Below are positions 1 through 7,106 of a stretch of DNA of 8,739 nt, piece by piece. A program made the translations under genes and the position numbers. Within the stretch, counting starts at the first letter, position 1, and each line of letters begins with the position of its first letter. Under the pieces are notes generated by a model. It saw only the letters and a program-made list of their open reading frames with translations. It made no database searches and had not been told where the DNA came from. This DNA is from an uncultured Clostridia bacterium (lineage in GTDB: Bacteria; Bacillota; Clostridia; Oscillospirales; Ruminococcaceae), in assembly GCA_947072265.1 (NCBI GenBank), contig CAMTHN010000020.1, forward strand, positions 1 to 8,739. Reading direction: 5' to 3'.

Positions 1-4
1 TATT

Positions 5-38
5 AAAAATATTCGTCCTATAAAAGACGAATATTTTT
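5..38 (-). terminator. Rho-independent terminator after pgsA, probably bidirectional
   Basis: A perfect 13-bp inverted repeat (5-17 and 26-38) encloses an 8-nt loop (18-25). The core of the stem is GACGAATA/TATTCGTC, and the outer arms are A-rich on one side and T-rich on the other. Read on the minus strand, the stem begins two bases after the pgsA stop codon and ends in a run of five T, which is the usual intrinsic terminator layout. The A and T arms are symmetrical, so the plus strand also ends in five T. The element could therefore also stop a convergent transcript coming from the left of the window. It marks the end of the minus-strand gene series. Confidence 0.87.
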
Positions 39-40
39 GC

Positions 41-604
41 CTATAAATCTAACATTATGTTTTTATTTTTATACATATAATCAATTCCAGAAAAAATTGT
101 TATAATTGTTGAAGCATACATAAACAAATTTGCAAAAAATTTTATACTATCTATAGATATATTTATACCAATACTTGGCAAAGCGGCAATACTTATTATA
201 CATATAATAGACACCATCTGTATAATAGTTTTAAGTTTTCCATATTTTCCAGCTTCTATAACTACGCCTTTCTCTAATGACAAAAGTCTTAAAGATGTAA
301 CTAACAACTCCCTAGCAATAATTAGTATTACCAAATAAGAGGATGCCAAACCCAAAGATATAAATGAAATAAACCCTGATATAACCAATAATTTATCCGC
401 TAATGGGTCCATAAGTTTTCCAAAATTTGTTATTAAATTTCGTTTTCTTGCGATTTTTCCATCTATTGCATCTGTTATACTTGCTATAATAAATATGATT
501 AAAGCTACTATATAGTTATATTTAAAATCTTTTAAAAGAATAAAAAATACAAAAAATGGACACAATAAAATCCTAGAAATAGTCAACTTATTTGGCAAAT
601 TCAA
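41..604 (-). CDS. pgsA: CDP-diacylglycerol-glycerol-3-phosphate 3-phosphatidyltransferase
   Basis: This 187-residue integral membrane protein belongs to the CDP-alcohol phosphatidyltransferase family. PgsA transfers a phosphatidyl group from CDP-diacylglycerol to glycerol-3-phosphate, the committed step of phosphatidylglycerol synthesis in the cytoplasmic membrane. The family signature D-x2-DG-x2-AR-x8-G-x3-D-x3-D is complete: D45, D48, G49, A52, R53, G62, D66, D70. These residues bind metal and the CDP moiety. Several hydrophobic segments are visible (about 12-24, 30-44, 70-98, 127-150, 155-172). The N-terminus MNLPNKLT followed by SR is typical of PgsA. The start is TTG at 604; an in-frame TAG lies a few codons upstream, and a GAGAGG ribosome binding site sits 10 nt before it. 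The gene starts 29 nt after rimO and is the last gene before the terminator. The rimO-pgsA pairing is common in Bacillota. Other family members such as phosphatidylserine or cardiolipin synthases share the signature, but length, N-terminus and context favour PgsA. Confidence 0.95.
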   Translation of the reverse strand: MNLPNKLTISRILLCPFFVFFILLKDFKYNYIVALIIFIIASITDAIDGKIARKRNLITNFGKLMDPLADKLLVISGFISFISLGLASSYLVILIIARELLVTSLRLLSLEKGVVIEAGKYGKLKTIIQMVSIICIISIAALPSIGINISIDSIKFFANLFMYASTIITIFSGIDYMYKNKNIMLDL

Positions 605-633
605 ATATAAGCATCCTCTCTATTTTATATAAT

Positions 634-1962
634 TTATACTAAAACTTCTGCTAAGAGATCATAATCTAGACTATCAAAAACCCTAACATTTATAAAATCT
701 CCTATATTTAAAAGTCCATCAAACTGAAAAAAAATTTTTCCATCAATTTCAGGAGAATCCATATAGCTTCTTCCATAATAAGATTCTGCGTATTTATCAT
801 ATCCCTCTACAACAACTTCAAAATCTTTTTCAATAAGATCTAAATTATTATTTTTCATAATATTTTGTTGAAGTTTCATAATAGCTATAGCTCTTCTTTC
901 TTTTTCAGTTTCGTCTATATGATCATTCATACTAGCCGCTCTTGTCCCCTCTTCTTTTGAATATGAAAAACATCCAACTCTTTCTAATTTAGAATTTTTA
1001 ACGAAATTATAAAGATCCTCAAACTCTTGTTTAGTTTCTCCTGGAAAACCAACAATAAATGTCGTTCGTATAACTAAACCAGGGACCTTGTTTCGCATAT
1101 TCAAAATATGCGATTTATAAAAATCTATATCTCCGATTCTATTCATCTGTTTTAGAATTTTTTTGTTAACATGTTGCATAGGCATATCTATATATTTTAA
1201 AATCTTTGGATTATCTCGAATAACAGACAATAATTTTTCGTCTATTCTTTCTGGATAACAGTATAATATTCTTATCCAGCGTATTCCATCAAATTTTGTA
1301 ATCTCTTCTAGTAATCTATATAAACTATTTTCTCCGTATAGGTCATGTCCATATCTTCCTGTATCCTGTGCTACAAGTATAATCTCTTTAACTCCTTGTG
1401 ATTCTAAATATTTAACTTCTTTTAAAATACTTTCCATATGACGGCTTCTAAATTTTCCTCTAATTAATGGAATAGAACAATATGTGCATCCGTTACTACA
1501 TCCTTCAGCAATTTTTACATATGCATAAAACGGTGATGTACTAAGTATTCTTTCTCCTTCTAAGGGAAGGTTATATTTATCAGATATATCTATAACCTTT
1601 TCGCCCAAAAGGGATTTTTTTATAGCTTGGCTAATATTCAAATTAGATCCTATCCCTAAAACAACATCAACCTCTGGTATTTCATTTATTATATCTTCTT
1701 TATATCTCTCAACAAGACACCCTGTAACAACAACAGATTTTATCTTTCCTTCTTGTTTTAGTGTACAAAATTCTAAAATATTATCTATTGACTCTTGTTT
1801 TGCAGACTCTATAAATCCACAGGTATTTATAATTATAACATCTGCCTGCTCTACATCTGGTGTTATTAAAAAACCTTCTTTATCTATAAGGCTTAAAAGC
1901 ATCTCCGCATCAACCTGATTTTTAGAACACCCTAAAGACACCAAACCAACTTTAACTTTCAT
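634..1962 (-). CDS. rimO: Ribosomal protein S12 methylthiotransferase RimO
   Basis: This 442-residue radical SAM enzyme adds a methylthio group to a conserved aspartate of ribosomal protein S12 (Asp89 in E. coli numbering). The N-terminal methylthiotransferase domain (about 1-125) has the three cysteines that hold one iron-sulfur cluster: C12 in SLGCSKNQVD, C48 in NTCGFI and C82 in TGCL. The radical SAM domain (about 140-370) carries the CxxxCxxC cluster site C155, C159 and C162, followed by IPLIRG, and a GFPGET motif typical of the family. A C-terminal TRAM-type domain (about 375-442) would contact the substrate. SLGCSKN and the IPLIRGK-type sequence after the cluster separate RimO from the tRNA-modifying MiaB, as does the neighbouring pgsA. 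The ATG start has a good AAGGAG site 6 nt upstream (1969-1974). The gene begins 43 nt after the recX stop and is full length for the family. Confidence 0.97.
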   Translation of the reverse strand: MKVKVGLVSLGCSKNQVDAEMLLSLIDKEGFLITPDVEQADVIIINTCGFIESAKQESIDNILEFCTLKQEGKIKSVVVTGCLVERYKEDIINEIPEVDVVLGIGSNLNISQAIKKSLLGEKVIDISDKYNLPLEGERILSTSPFYAYVKIAEGCSNGCTYCSIPLIRGKFRSRHMESILKEVKYLESQGVKEIILVAQDTGRYGHDLYGENSLYRLLEEITKFDGIRWIRILYCYPERIDEKLLSVIRDNPKILKYIDMPMQHVNKKILKQMNRIGDIDFYKSHILNMRNKVPGLVIRTTFIVGFPGETKQEFEDLYNFVKNSKLERVGCFSYSKEEGTRAASMNDHIDETEKERRAIAIMKLQQNIMKNNNLDLIEKDFEVVVEGYDKYAESYYGRSYMDSPEIDGKIFFQFDGLLNIGDFINVRVFDSLDYDLLAEVLV

Positions 1963-1968
1963 TAAAAT

Positions 1969-1974
1969 CTCCTT
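1969..1974 (-). promoter_or_regulatory. Ribosome binding site of rimO
   Basis: AAGGAG lies 6 nt upstream of the rimO ATG at 1962. It is the best-spaced Shine-Dalgarno site in the left half of the window. It supports independent initiation on rimO rather than coupling to recX, whose stop lies 43 nt upstream. Confidence 0.8.
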
Positions 1975-1996
1975 AAACTAAAATTGATATTACAAA

Positions 1997-2024
1997 TTTT
2001 ATTATTTATATTTTATTATTTATA
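1997..2024. repeat. Exact 14-bp tandem duplication at the recX 3' end
   Basis: The plus-strand unit TTTTATTATTTATA occurs twice without a gap or mismatch (1997-2010 and 2011-2024). Read as coding strand, the upstream copy encodes the last residues of RecX and the second copy supplies its TAA stop (2006-2008). Because 14 is not a multiple of three, the duplication shifts the frame. With one copy the recX frame would run on and end in a TAA overlapping the rimO ATG. The unit is all A and T, so replication slippage is the simplest origin. Confidence 0.85.
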
Positions 2025-2641
2025 TCTTCTATAATTTCATCTATTACAATTTTTATATCACTATAACTATGACCCATTCTTAAAAGAGATGTAATTATTT
2101 TTTGGTTTCCTTTATAATCTAAAAGATTTTTTTTATGCTTCTTTTCTATTATAAATTTAATATTATCAAAAACATTAACTTCTTCTTGATATTCTTCCAA
2201 AATAATTTCAATATTTTCACTGGATATTCCTTTAAGAGATAACTCATATTCAACTTTTTTAAATCCCCATTTTTTAACAAATAGATATTTTTTAGCCAAA
2301 GCCATACCATATTTCATATCATCTATAAGACCAATATCTTCCATTTTTTCTACAGATCTTCTTGCAACTTCTTCTGAAACAGATTTTAAAAGCTTTTCAT
2401 AAAGCTCTTTCCAACTATGATCTCGATATGATATTAGGTATAGACATCTCTCCCGCGCTTTTCGTTCTTCTGCATATAGCTTTATATCGCTTAAAGATAT
2501 ATCTTCTAAAATTTTGCCTTCTTTTAAAGAAAATTTATCTAAAACTTCACTATGTAAGGTAGCAAAATATTCATTATTTATAAAAATATTATAATATAAT
2601 TTTTTATACTTCTCTATCTTACTAATTATTTTTTTATCCAT
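2006..2641 (-). CDS. recX: Regulatory protein RecX
   Basis: This 211-residue cytoplasmic protein of the RecX family binds RecA filaments and modulates (usually inhibits) recombinase activity. The family's helical repeats are visible. One starts at about residue 63 (ARERCLYLISYRDHSWKEL), one at about 101 with the characteristic DIGLIDD followed by a helix and a KKWGFKKVEYEL segment, and a third at about 155-205. The N-terminal 60 residues are a more variable lead-in domain typical of Bacillota RecX. The gene overlaps the end of recA by 8 nt (ATG inside ATGGATAA) and has no clear Shine-Dalgarno site of its own. Translation is therefore probably coupled to recA, which would keep RecX scarce relative to RecA. 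Sequence conservation is low, as is normal for RecX, so context strengthens the assignment. The C-terminus is set by a 14-bp tandem duplication. Confidence 0.93.
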   Translation of the reverse strand: MDKKIISKIEKYKKLYYNIFINNEYFATLHSEVLDKFSLKEGKILEDISLSDIKLYAEERKARERCLYLISYRDHSWKELYEKLLKSVSEEVARRSVEKMEDIGLIDDMKYGMALAKKYLFVKKWGFKKVEYELSLKGISSENIEIILEEYQEEVNVFDNIKFIIEKKHKKNLLDYKGNQKIITSLLRMGHSYSDIKIVIDEIIEDINNKI

Positions 2642-3815
2642 TTACATCCATCTTATCAACTTCAACATCTAACTTAACTTTTGTTTTTTCTACCTTTTTT
2701 TCAACAGAAATATTCTCAGACTCCTTCGCTGACTCAATAACAGCCTTTTGGGCAAGTTCTACCGCTGCCATCTTTTTTGCTCTTTTAGAACTCATTACAA
2801 GTTTATCAGCATTTTCTTTTATCAGGGTATAAATTTCTTCTTTTATTATTGGATTATCCTTAAGAAAATCTTTAGAATTATCTCTTCCATTTCCCAATCT
2901 TTCTTCTTTATAGCTAAACCATGCCCCGCTTCTATTAACTATTCCTAAGCTCAATCCTAAATCTAAAATCTCTCCTTCTGTGGAGGTACCTTCCCCATAC
3001 ATTATATCGAATTCTGCCTCTCTAAATGGAGGTGCAACTTTATTTTTTACAATTTTACATCTAGTTCTATTTCCTATAATTTCGCTTCCACTCTTAAGAG
3101 CCTCCCCTTTTCTAACCTCTATCCTTATAGAAGAATAGAATTTCAAAGCTCTTCCCCCTGGGGTTGTTTCAGGGTTTCCATAAGTAATACCTATTTTATC
3201 TCTAATCTGATTTATAAATACGGCAACACAATTAGATTTTGATATGACACTAGTTAGTTTTCTTAAAGCTTGGGACATAAGTCTTGCTTGTAAACCAACA
3301 TGAGCATCTCCCATCTCGCCTTCAATTTCCGCCCTTGTAACCATAGCGGCAACAGAGTCTAACACAATTATATCAATTGCACCAGATCTAACCAACGCTT
3401 CTGTAATTTCCAACGCCTGTTCCCCTGTGTCTGGCTGTGAAACAAGTAGAGAATCTATATTAACTCCTAAAGCTTTGCTATAAACAGGGTCTAAGGCATG
3501 CTCTACATCTATAAAAGCCGCTTCTCCACCTTTTTTTTGTGCTTCCGCCACCATCTGAAGGGCAACGGTAGTTTTTCCCGATGATTCTGGTCCATAAACT
3601 TCTATAATTCTTCCTCTAGGAACTCCACCAATTCCCAAAGCTATATCTAAACTTATAGACCCTGTAGGAATGAAATCTATATTCATCCCTCCAGCTTGTC
3701 CAAGCTTCATAACCGCCCCTGCTCCAAACTGTTTTTCTATCTGAGATATAGCGGTTTCTATTGCTCTCTGTTTATCGCTAATTTTATTATCAGATAATTT
3801 TGATTTTCCTATCAT
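2634..3815 (-). CDS. recA: Recombinase RecA
   Basis: RecA forms ATP-dependent filaments on single-stranded DNA, drives homologous pairing and strand exchange, and acts as co-protease for LexA. Diagnostic features are the Walker A motif GPESSGKT (75-82), the catalytic glutamate E105 in FIDVEHALDP, the Walker B-like IIVLDS (149-154), DNA-binding loop L1 near EIEGEMGD (163-170), and loop L2 with INQIRDKIG and NPETTPGGRALKFY (201-227). The C-terminal domain runs to about 350. At 393 residues it is longer than the roughly 345-355 of many homologues because of a charged lysine/glutamate/valine-rich tail (about 360-393). The ATG at 3815 is the only reasonable in-frame start before the upstream TAG, but it sits 12 nt from the TAAGGAG site. 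The gene begins 24 nt after prmC. I see no GAAC-N4-GTTC type LexA operator just upstream, so any SOS control would act from elsewhere or be absent. Confidence 0.99.
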   Translation of the reverse strand: MIGKSKLSDNKISDKQRAIETAISQIEKQFGAGAVMKLGQAGGMNIDFIPTGSISLDIALGIGGVPRGRIIEVYGPESSGKTTVALQMVAEAQKKGGEAAFIDVEHALDPVYSKALGVNIDSLLVSQPDTGEQALEITEALVRSGAIDIIVLDSVAAMVTRAEIEGEMGDAHVGLQARLMSQALRKLTSVISKSNCVAVFINQIRDKIGITYGNPETTPGGRALKFYSSIRIEVRKGEALKSGSEIIGNRTRCKIVKNKVAPPFREAEFDIMYGEGTSTEGEILDLGLSLGIVNRSGAWFSYKEERLGNGRDNSKDFLKDNPIIKEEIYTLIKENADKLVMSSKRAKKMAAVELAQKAVIESAKESENISVEKKVEKTKVKLDVEVDKMDVNG

Positions 3816-3827
3816 AATACATAAATT

Positions 3828-3834
3828 CTCCTTA
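3828..3834 (-). promoter_or_regulatory. Ribosome binding site before recA, with unusual spacing
   Basis: TAAGGAG lies between the prmC stop and recA. Its distance to the recA ATG (3815) is 12 nt, longer than optimal. An out-of-frame ATG at 3822 is only 5 nt away and opens a 10-codon reading frame (3790-3822) that overlaps the recA start and ends in TGA. This arrangement could reduce recA initiation. Confidence 0.65.
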
Positions 3835-3839
3835 TTCTA

Positions 3840-4694
3840 CTATTTAAACCCATAAACCCCTCTTATGATACTGTTCTCATCATATATATAAGATGTGTTT
3901 AAAAAACAATTATCTTGCAAAATTTTTATTACATCTTCGCTCTGTCCCAATCCAATTTCAAATAATATCATTCCGCCTTTATTTAAAATTTTTTTTGATA
4001 TTAATACTATTCTATAATAAAATCCAAGTCCATTAGTTTCTCCAAAAAGAGCCTCTCTTGGCTCATGCATAACCTCTGGCTGAAGATTTCCCATATCTTC
4101 CTCTGTTAAATATGGCGGATTAGATACTATTAAATCAAATTTTTCAGGCAGATATTCTAAAATTTTCTTATCAAATATATCCAAAAATTTTAACTCTATA
4201 TTAGAACAATAAAAATCTTTATTTTTCTCCAAATATTTATATGCTAACAAACTATTTTCAATCGCTATGCATCTGGTAATCTGAGTTTCCTTTTCTAATG
4301 TTATACCTATACATCCTGTTCCAGAACATATATCAACAAAAGATGTATATTTATGTATATTTATAAATTCAATCGCTTTTGCACATATACACTCTGTATC
4401 ATTTCGAGGAACCAGCACACCTTCCCCTACAAAATAATCTCTAGTATAAAATGGTTGAGTTCCTAAAATATATTGCAAAGGATATCTTTCCGCCCTTTTT
4501 TTAAGACTATTTAGTATATTTATATATATATCCTCAGTTATAATATAACTATTTGAAGCATAAATATCCCCTACAGCAATATCTATATGATTTTGTATAA
4601 GCCATAAAACTTCATTTTTAAAATTGCTTATACCTGATTTTTTAAATACATCACACCAGCTATTATATAAATTATTAATAGAAATTTCTACCAT
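3840..4694 (-). CDS. prmC: Peptide chain release factor N5-glutamine methyltransferase PrmC
   Basis: This 284-residue SAM-dependent methyltransferase (PrmC/HemK) modifies the glutamine of the GGQ motif in release factors RF1 and RF2, improving peptide release at stop codons. The N-terminal helical domain (about 1-85) recognises the release factor; YPLQYILGTQPFY (71-83) is typical of it. The Rossmann methyltransferase domain has the SAM-binding motif DICSGTGCIG (121-130) and the catalytic NPPY (192-195), followed by EPREALFG (211-218). The usual PRPDTE-type motif reads PRNDTE here (96-101). The ATG overlaps the yqhQ stop (ATGGTAG), and a weak AAAAAGG lies about 9 nt upstream, suggesting coupling to yqhQ. 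In many Clostridia prmC follows DUF1385 and is itself followed by prfA. Here recA follows directly, so the gene for the RF1 substrate is not adjacent. NPPY also occurs in other amino-methyltransferases, but the N-terminal domain makes PrmC clear. Confidence 0.96.
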   Translation of the reverse strand: MVEISINNLYNSWCDVFKKSGISNFKNEVLWLIQNHIDIAVGDIYASNSYIITEDIYINILNSLKKRAERYPLQYILGTQPFYTRDYFVGEGVLVPRNDTECICAKAIEFINIHKYTSFVDICSGTGCIGITLEKETQITRCIAIENSLLAYKYLEKNKDFYCSNIELKFLDIFDKKILEYLPEKFDLIVSNPPYLTEEDMGNLQPEVMHEPREALFGETNGLGFYYRIVLISKKILNKGGMILFEIGLGQSEDVIKILQDNCFLNTSYIYDENSIIRGVYGFK

Positions 4695-5623
4695 TTATCT
4701 AAACCTTTTTTAACAGGTATAACTTCTTTTAAAGCAGTAATGGCTATTTCAATCTGCCCTTCATCTGGCTCTTTAGTTGTAAAATTTTGAAGCCATAACC
4801 CTGGAGATGACAAAAATCTTGTAAACCAATTATCATGTCGCCCCAAAAATTTTATCAATTCATACCCAAACCCCACAACTATTGGAAGCATTAAAAGCTT
4901 TATAGATGTTCTTAAAAAAACTTGATCTATTCTTATTAAAGAAAATATAATTATACTTATAACTAAAACAATAAGTATAAAGCTTGTTCCACATCTTGGA
5001 TGAAATCTTGTATATTTTTTAACGTTTTCTACAGTTAATTCTTTATGATTTTCATAACAAAATATAGTCTTATGTTCTGCACCATGATACTGAAAAAGAC
5101 GCTTTACATCCTTGATATTTGAAATTCCTGCTAGATATAAAATAAATATAATTATCTTTAAAATTCCTTCTAGAAGTGATCTAATAAAATAATTATCCTC
5201 TATATTAGGAATAATCCCTACTATAAATGTTGGTATTAATATAAATAATGAAATAGATATGATAACCCCTAAAAAAATTCCTATAAAAGAAATAACTGAG
5301 GAACACTTATCTCCAAATATGTTAGATAAAAATTTATCAAACTTACTATCTTCTATTTCAATATCTCCCATAGATTTTTCAGCGGATTTATTTAAGCATT
5401 TATATCCAAGGGAAAGACTTTCTATGAAATTAAACACCCCTCTTATAATAGGCATTTTTTTAAAAAAAATTTTTTTTGAAACCCCTTCTAAAATAACCTC
5501 GGTATCTATATCTCCATTTGGAAGGCGGGTAGACATAACAGTTTTATCTACCCCCCTCATCATAATACCCTCTATAAGAGCCTGTCCCCCTATAGATGTT
5601 TTATATGAAGCTTTATTGCTCAT
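4688..5623 (-). CDS. yqhQ: DUF1385 membrane protein (YqhQ family)
   Basis: This protein of about 311 residues belongs to the DUF1385/YqhQ family, which is annotated as a predicted metal-dependent enzyme but has no established reaction. Family hallmarks are GGQALIEGIMMRG near the N-terminus (12-24), YHGAEHKTIFCYE (179-191, several His/Glu/Cys candidates for metal binding), FHPRCGTSF (207-215) and the C-terminal SPGLWLQ (about 272-278). At least four hydrophobic segments are visible (about 110-138, 150-168, 213-231, 242-258), so it is an integral membrane protein. I chose the ATG at 5623 because AAAGAGGTG (5630-5638) is then 6 nt upstream. The frame also offers ATG at 5626 and GTG at 5632, but the latter lies inside the putative binding site. 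The start overlaps the end of the histidine kinase gene by 11 nt and the stop overlaps prmC. Linkage to prmC is widespread in Bacillota and suggests a conserved but unexplained relationship. Confidence 0.92.
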   Translation of the reverse strand: MSNKASYKTSIGGQALIEGIMMRGVDKTVMSTRLPNGDIDTEVILEGVSKKIFFKKMPIIRGVFNFIESLSLGYKCLNKSAEKSMGDIEIEDSKFDKFLSNIFGDKCSSVISFIGIFLGVIISISLFILIPTFIVGIIPNIEDNYFIRSLLEGILKIIIFILYLAGISNIKDVKRLFQYHGAEHKTIFCYENHKELTVENVKKYTRFHPRCGTSFILIVLVISIIIFSLIRIDQVFLRTSIKLLMLPIVVGFGYELIKFLGRHDNWFTRFLSSPGLWLQNFTTKEPDEGQIEIAITALKEVIPVKKGLDKW

Positions 5624-7082
5624 CATATTCACCTCTTTCTACAACACTTTGTTTAACCTCTGGATCTCTAGTTTCTCCCTTTTTTAAGTTTATAGGAATT
5701 TTTATAAACACTGTTGTTCCAATATTTTCTTCACTTTCTAATTCTAACGAACCTCCATGAAGTGTCATTATTTCAGATGATAAAGAAAGTCCTATTCCAG
5801 AGCCTCTTTTTTTAAAATTTGCTTTATAAAATTTTTGTTTTATAAAAGGAAGATCTGCTTTCCCTATTCCACACCCGTTGTCTTTTACCGATATAGTAAT
5901 AAAATTTTCATCATAAAAAGCATTTATATGTATTATTGCTTTTGGACCAGAATATTTTATAGCATTATCTATTACATTTATAAAAACTTGTTTTAATCTA
6001 TCTTTATCGCCAAAAATATAAGGAATAAATTCAGGAGAATTATACCTAATATCTATCTTGTCTTTTTTAATTTTATCTGTATATATAAGCAGCGATTCTT
6101 CTAATTCGGCAAGCACATCTGTTTTATTATTCACCAATATAAATCGTCCATTCTGCATCTTTGAAAAATCTAAAAGATCTTCAACCATTGATGAAAGTCT
6201 CCTAGTTTCGTTAACAATAACCTTCATGCCTTTTTCAAACATCTCTGAATCAGATGGATTTGTCATCATTAAAGTTTCTCCCCATCCTTTGATGGCTGTC
6301 AATGGAGTTCTTAATTCATGAGAAACACCAGATATAAAATCATGCTTCAGTTTATCAGATTTAGCTAGGTCATCACCCATATTATTTATCATATCACATA
6401 ATTCACCAAGCTCATCATTAGAGGATCTTTTTGCCTTAGCTGTAAAATCTCCTGTCGCTATCTTTCTAGCTACAGTTCCAATATTTCTTATCTGTAATAC
6501 AACAGCACCTGTATATCTATATCCAAATATAAATATAAATATAAAAAATAATATAGCAAGTATAGTAAAATTTAGCATATCTCTAGAAATTATAGAATCT
6601 ATATTATCAAGATTTGCAACAAAACGAACAGCATGAATTCCACTATCCGATTTTGGAATTATTATACAAACAGACATAAACCCTCCAACAAGAGGAGTAT
6701 ATGAGATATATGTAGTTATACCATTTTTACTTTCTTCTGCTTTTTTATAATCTTTATCTATATCAAATTCATATGGAAATCCACTAGAATTTAATAATAT
6801 ATTTCCGTTTATATCTATTGCCATTATCTCTATTTTTTCTTTATATTTAAAATCTTTCATCAAATATTTAAGTTTTTCTTTTAAAGTATCTTCATTTTTC
6901 AAAATTTGATCCGATATATAATCATAGGTAATAGTTGCTCTAGAATATATATATTGTTCTACATTAGAATAATAAAATCTTTTAAGACCAAACGAAACTC
7001 CAATAAGAACAGTAAATAATAAAACAAATATTATAACAAGGCTACTTATAACCCATTTATGAGTCATGCTCGTTATCGCCAA
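5613..7082 (-). CDS. Membrane sensor histidine kinase
   Basis: This 489-residue kinase autophosphorylates on a histidine and passes the phosphate to the response regulator encoded just upstream. Layout: first membrane helix (about 11-33), extracytoplasmic sensor (about 34-168), second membrane helix (about 170-190), HAMP linker (about 190-242, with TGDF and DELGEL), HisKA domain with H-box SHELRTP and phospho-acceptor His255, and HATPase domain with N-box INVIDNAIKYS (368-378, N373), G1 box DNGCGI (401-406), F-box-like FIKQKFYK and G2 box GSGIGLSLS (427-435). All catalytic boxes are intact. The sensor includes AIDINGNILLNSS (88-100), which recalls a PAS/Cache-like fold, but I cannot name the signal. 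The start is TTG at 7082 with AGGAG 8 nt upstream; the ATG at 7067 would be 23 nt away. The gene begins 24 nt after the regulator, and its charged C-terminal tail overlaps yqhQ. Confidence 0.97.
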   Translation of the reverse strand: MAITSMTHKWVISSLVIIFVLLFTVLIGVSFGLKRFYYSNVEQYIYSRATITYDYISDQILKNEDTLKEKLKYLMKDFKYKEKIEIMAIDINGNILLNSSGFPYEFDIDKDYKKAEESKNGITTYISYTPLVGGFMSVCIIIPKSDSGIHAVRFVANLDNIDSIISRDMLNFTILAILFFIFIFIFGYRYTGAVVLQIRNIGTVARKIATGDFTAKAKRSSNDELGELCDMINNMGDDLAKSDKLKHDFISGVSHELRTPLTAIKGWGETLMMTNPSDSEMFEKGMKVIVNETRRLSSMVEDLLDFSKMQNGRFILVNNKTDVLAELEESLLIYTDKIKKDKIDIRYNSPEFIPYIFGDKDRLKQVFINVIDNAIKYSGPKAIIHINAFYDENFITISVKDNGCGIGKADLPFIKQKFYKANFKKRGSGIGLSLSSEIMTLHGGSLELESEENIGTTVFIKIPINLKKGETRDPEVKQSVVERGEYDEQ

Positions 7083-7090
7083 AAAACCAT

Positions 7091-7095
7091 CTCCT
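7091..7095 (-). promoter_or_regulatory. Ribosome binding site deciding the TTG start of the histidine kinase
   Basis: AGGAG lies 8 nt upstream of the TTG at 7082. An ATG at 7090 directly abuts this site but is in another frame, and the in-frame ATG at 7067 is 23 nt away. The TTG is therefore the best supported start. Confidence 0.72.
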
Positions 7096-7106
7096 ATAAA
7101 AAATAT

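Noticed and set aside
1606..1622. Possible terminator-like CCC-AAAA-GGG followed by T run
   Set aside because: The stem is only three GC pairs and lies inside the rimO coding sequence on the antisense side; chance is more likely.
2362..2948. Two short plus-strand frames of 66 codons each (2362-2562 and 2748-2948)
   Set aside because: They are antisense to recX and recA, low in complexity, and without supporting signals.
3148..3160. CCCCTGGGG palindrome inside recA
   Set aside because: It encodes the conserved TPGG of DNA-binding loop L2, so protein constraint explains it.
5259..5687. Plus-strand open frame of 142 codons
   Set aside because: It lies entirely antisense to yqhQ and the kinase 3' end, both of which have strong family motifs. 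It has no recognisable domain and its composition mirrors the opposite strand.
6058..6321. Plus-strand open frame of 87 codons
   Set aside because: It is a shadow of the HisKA region of the kinase.
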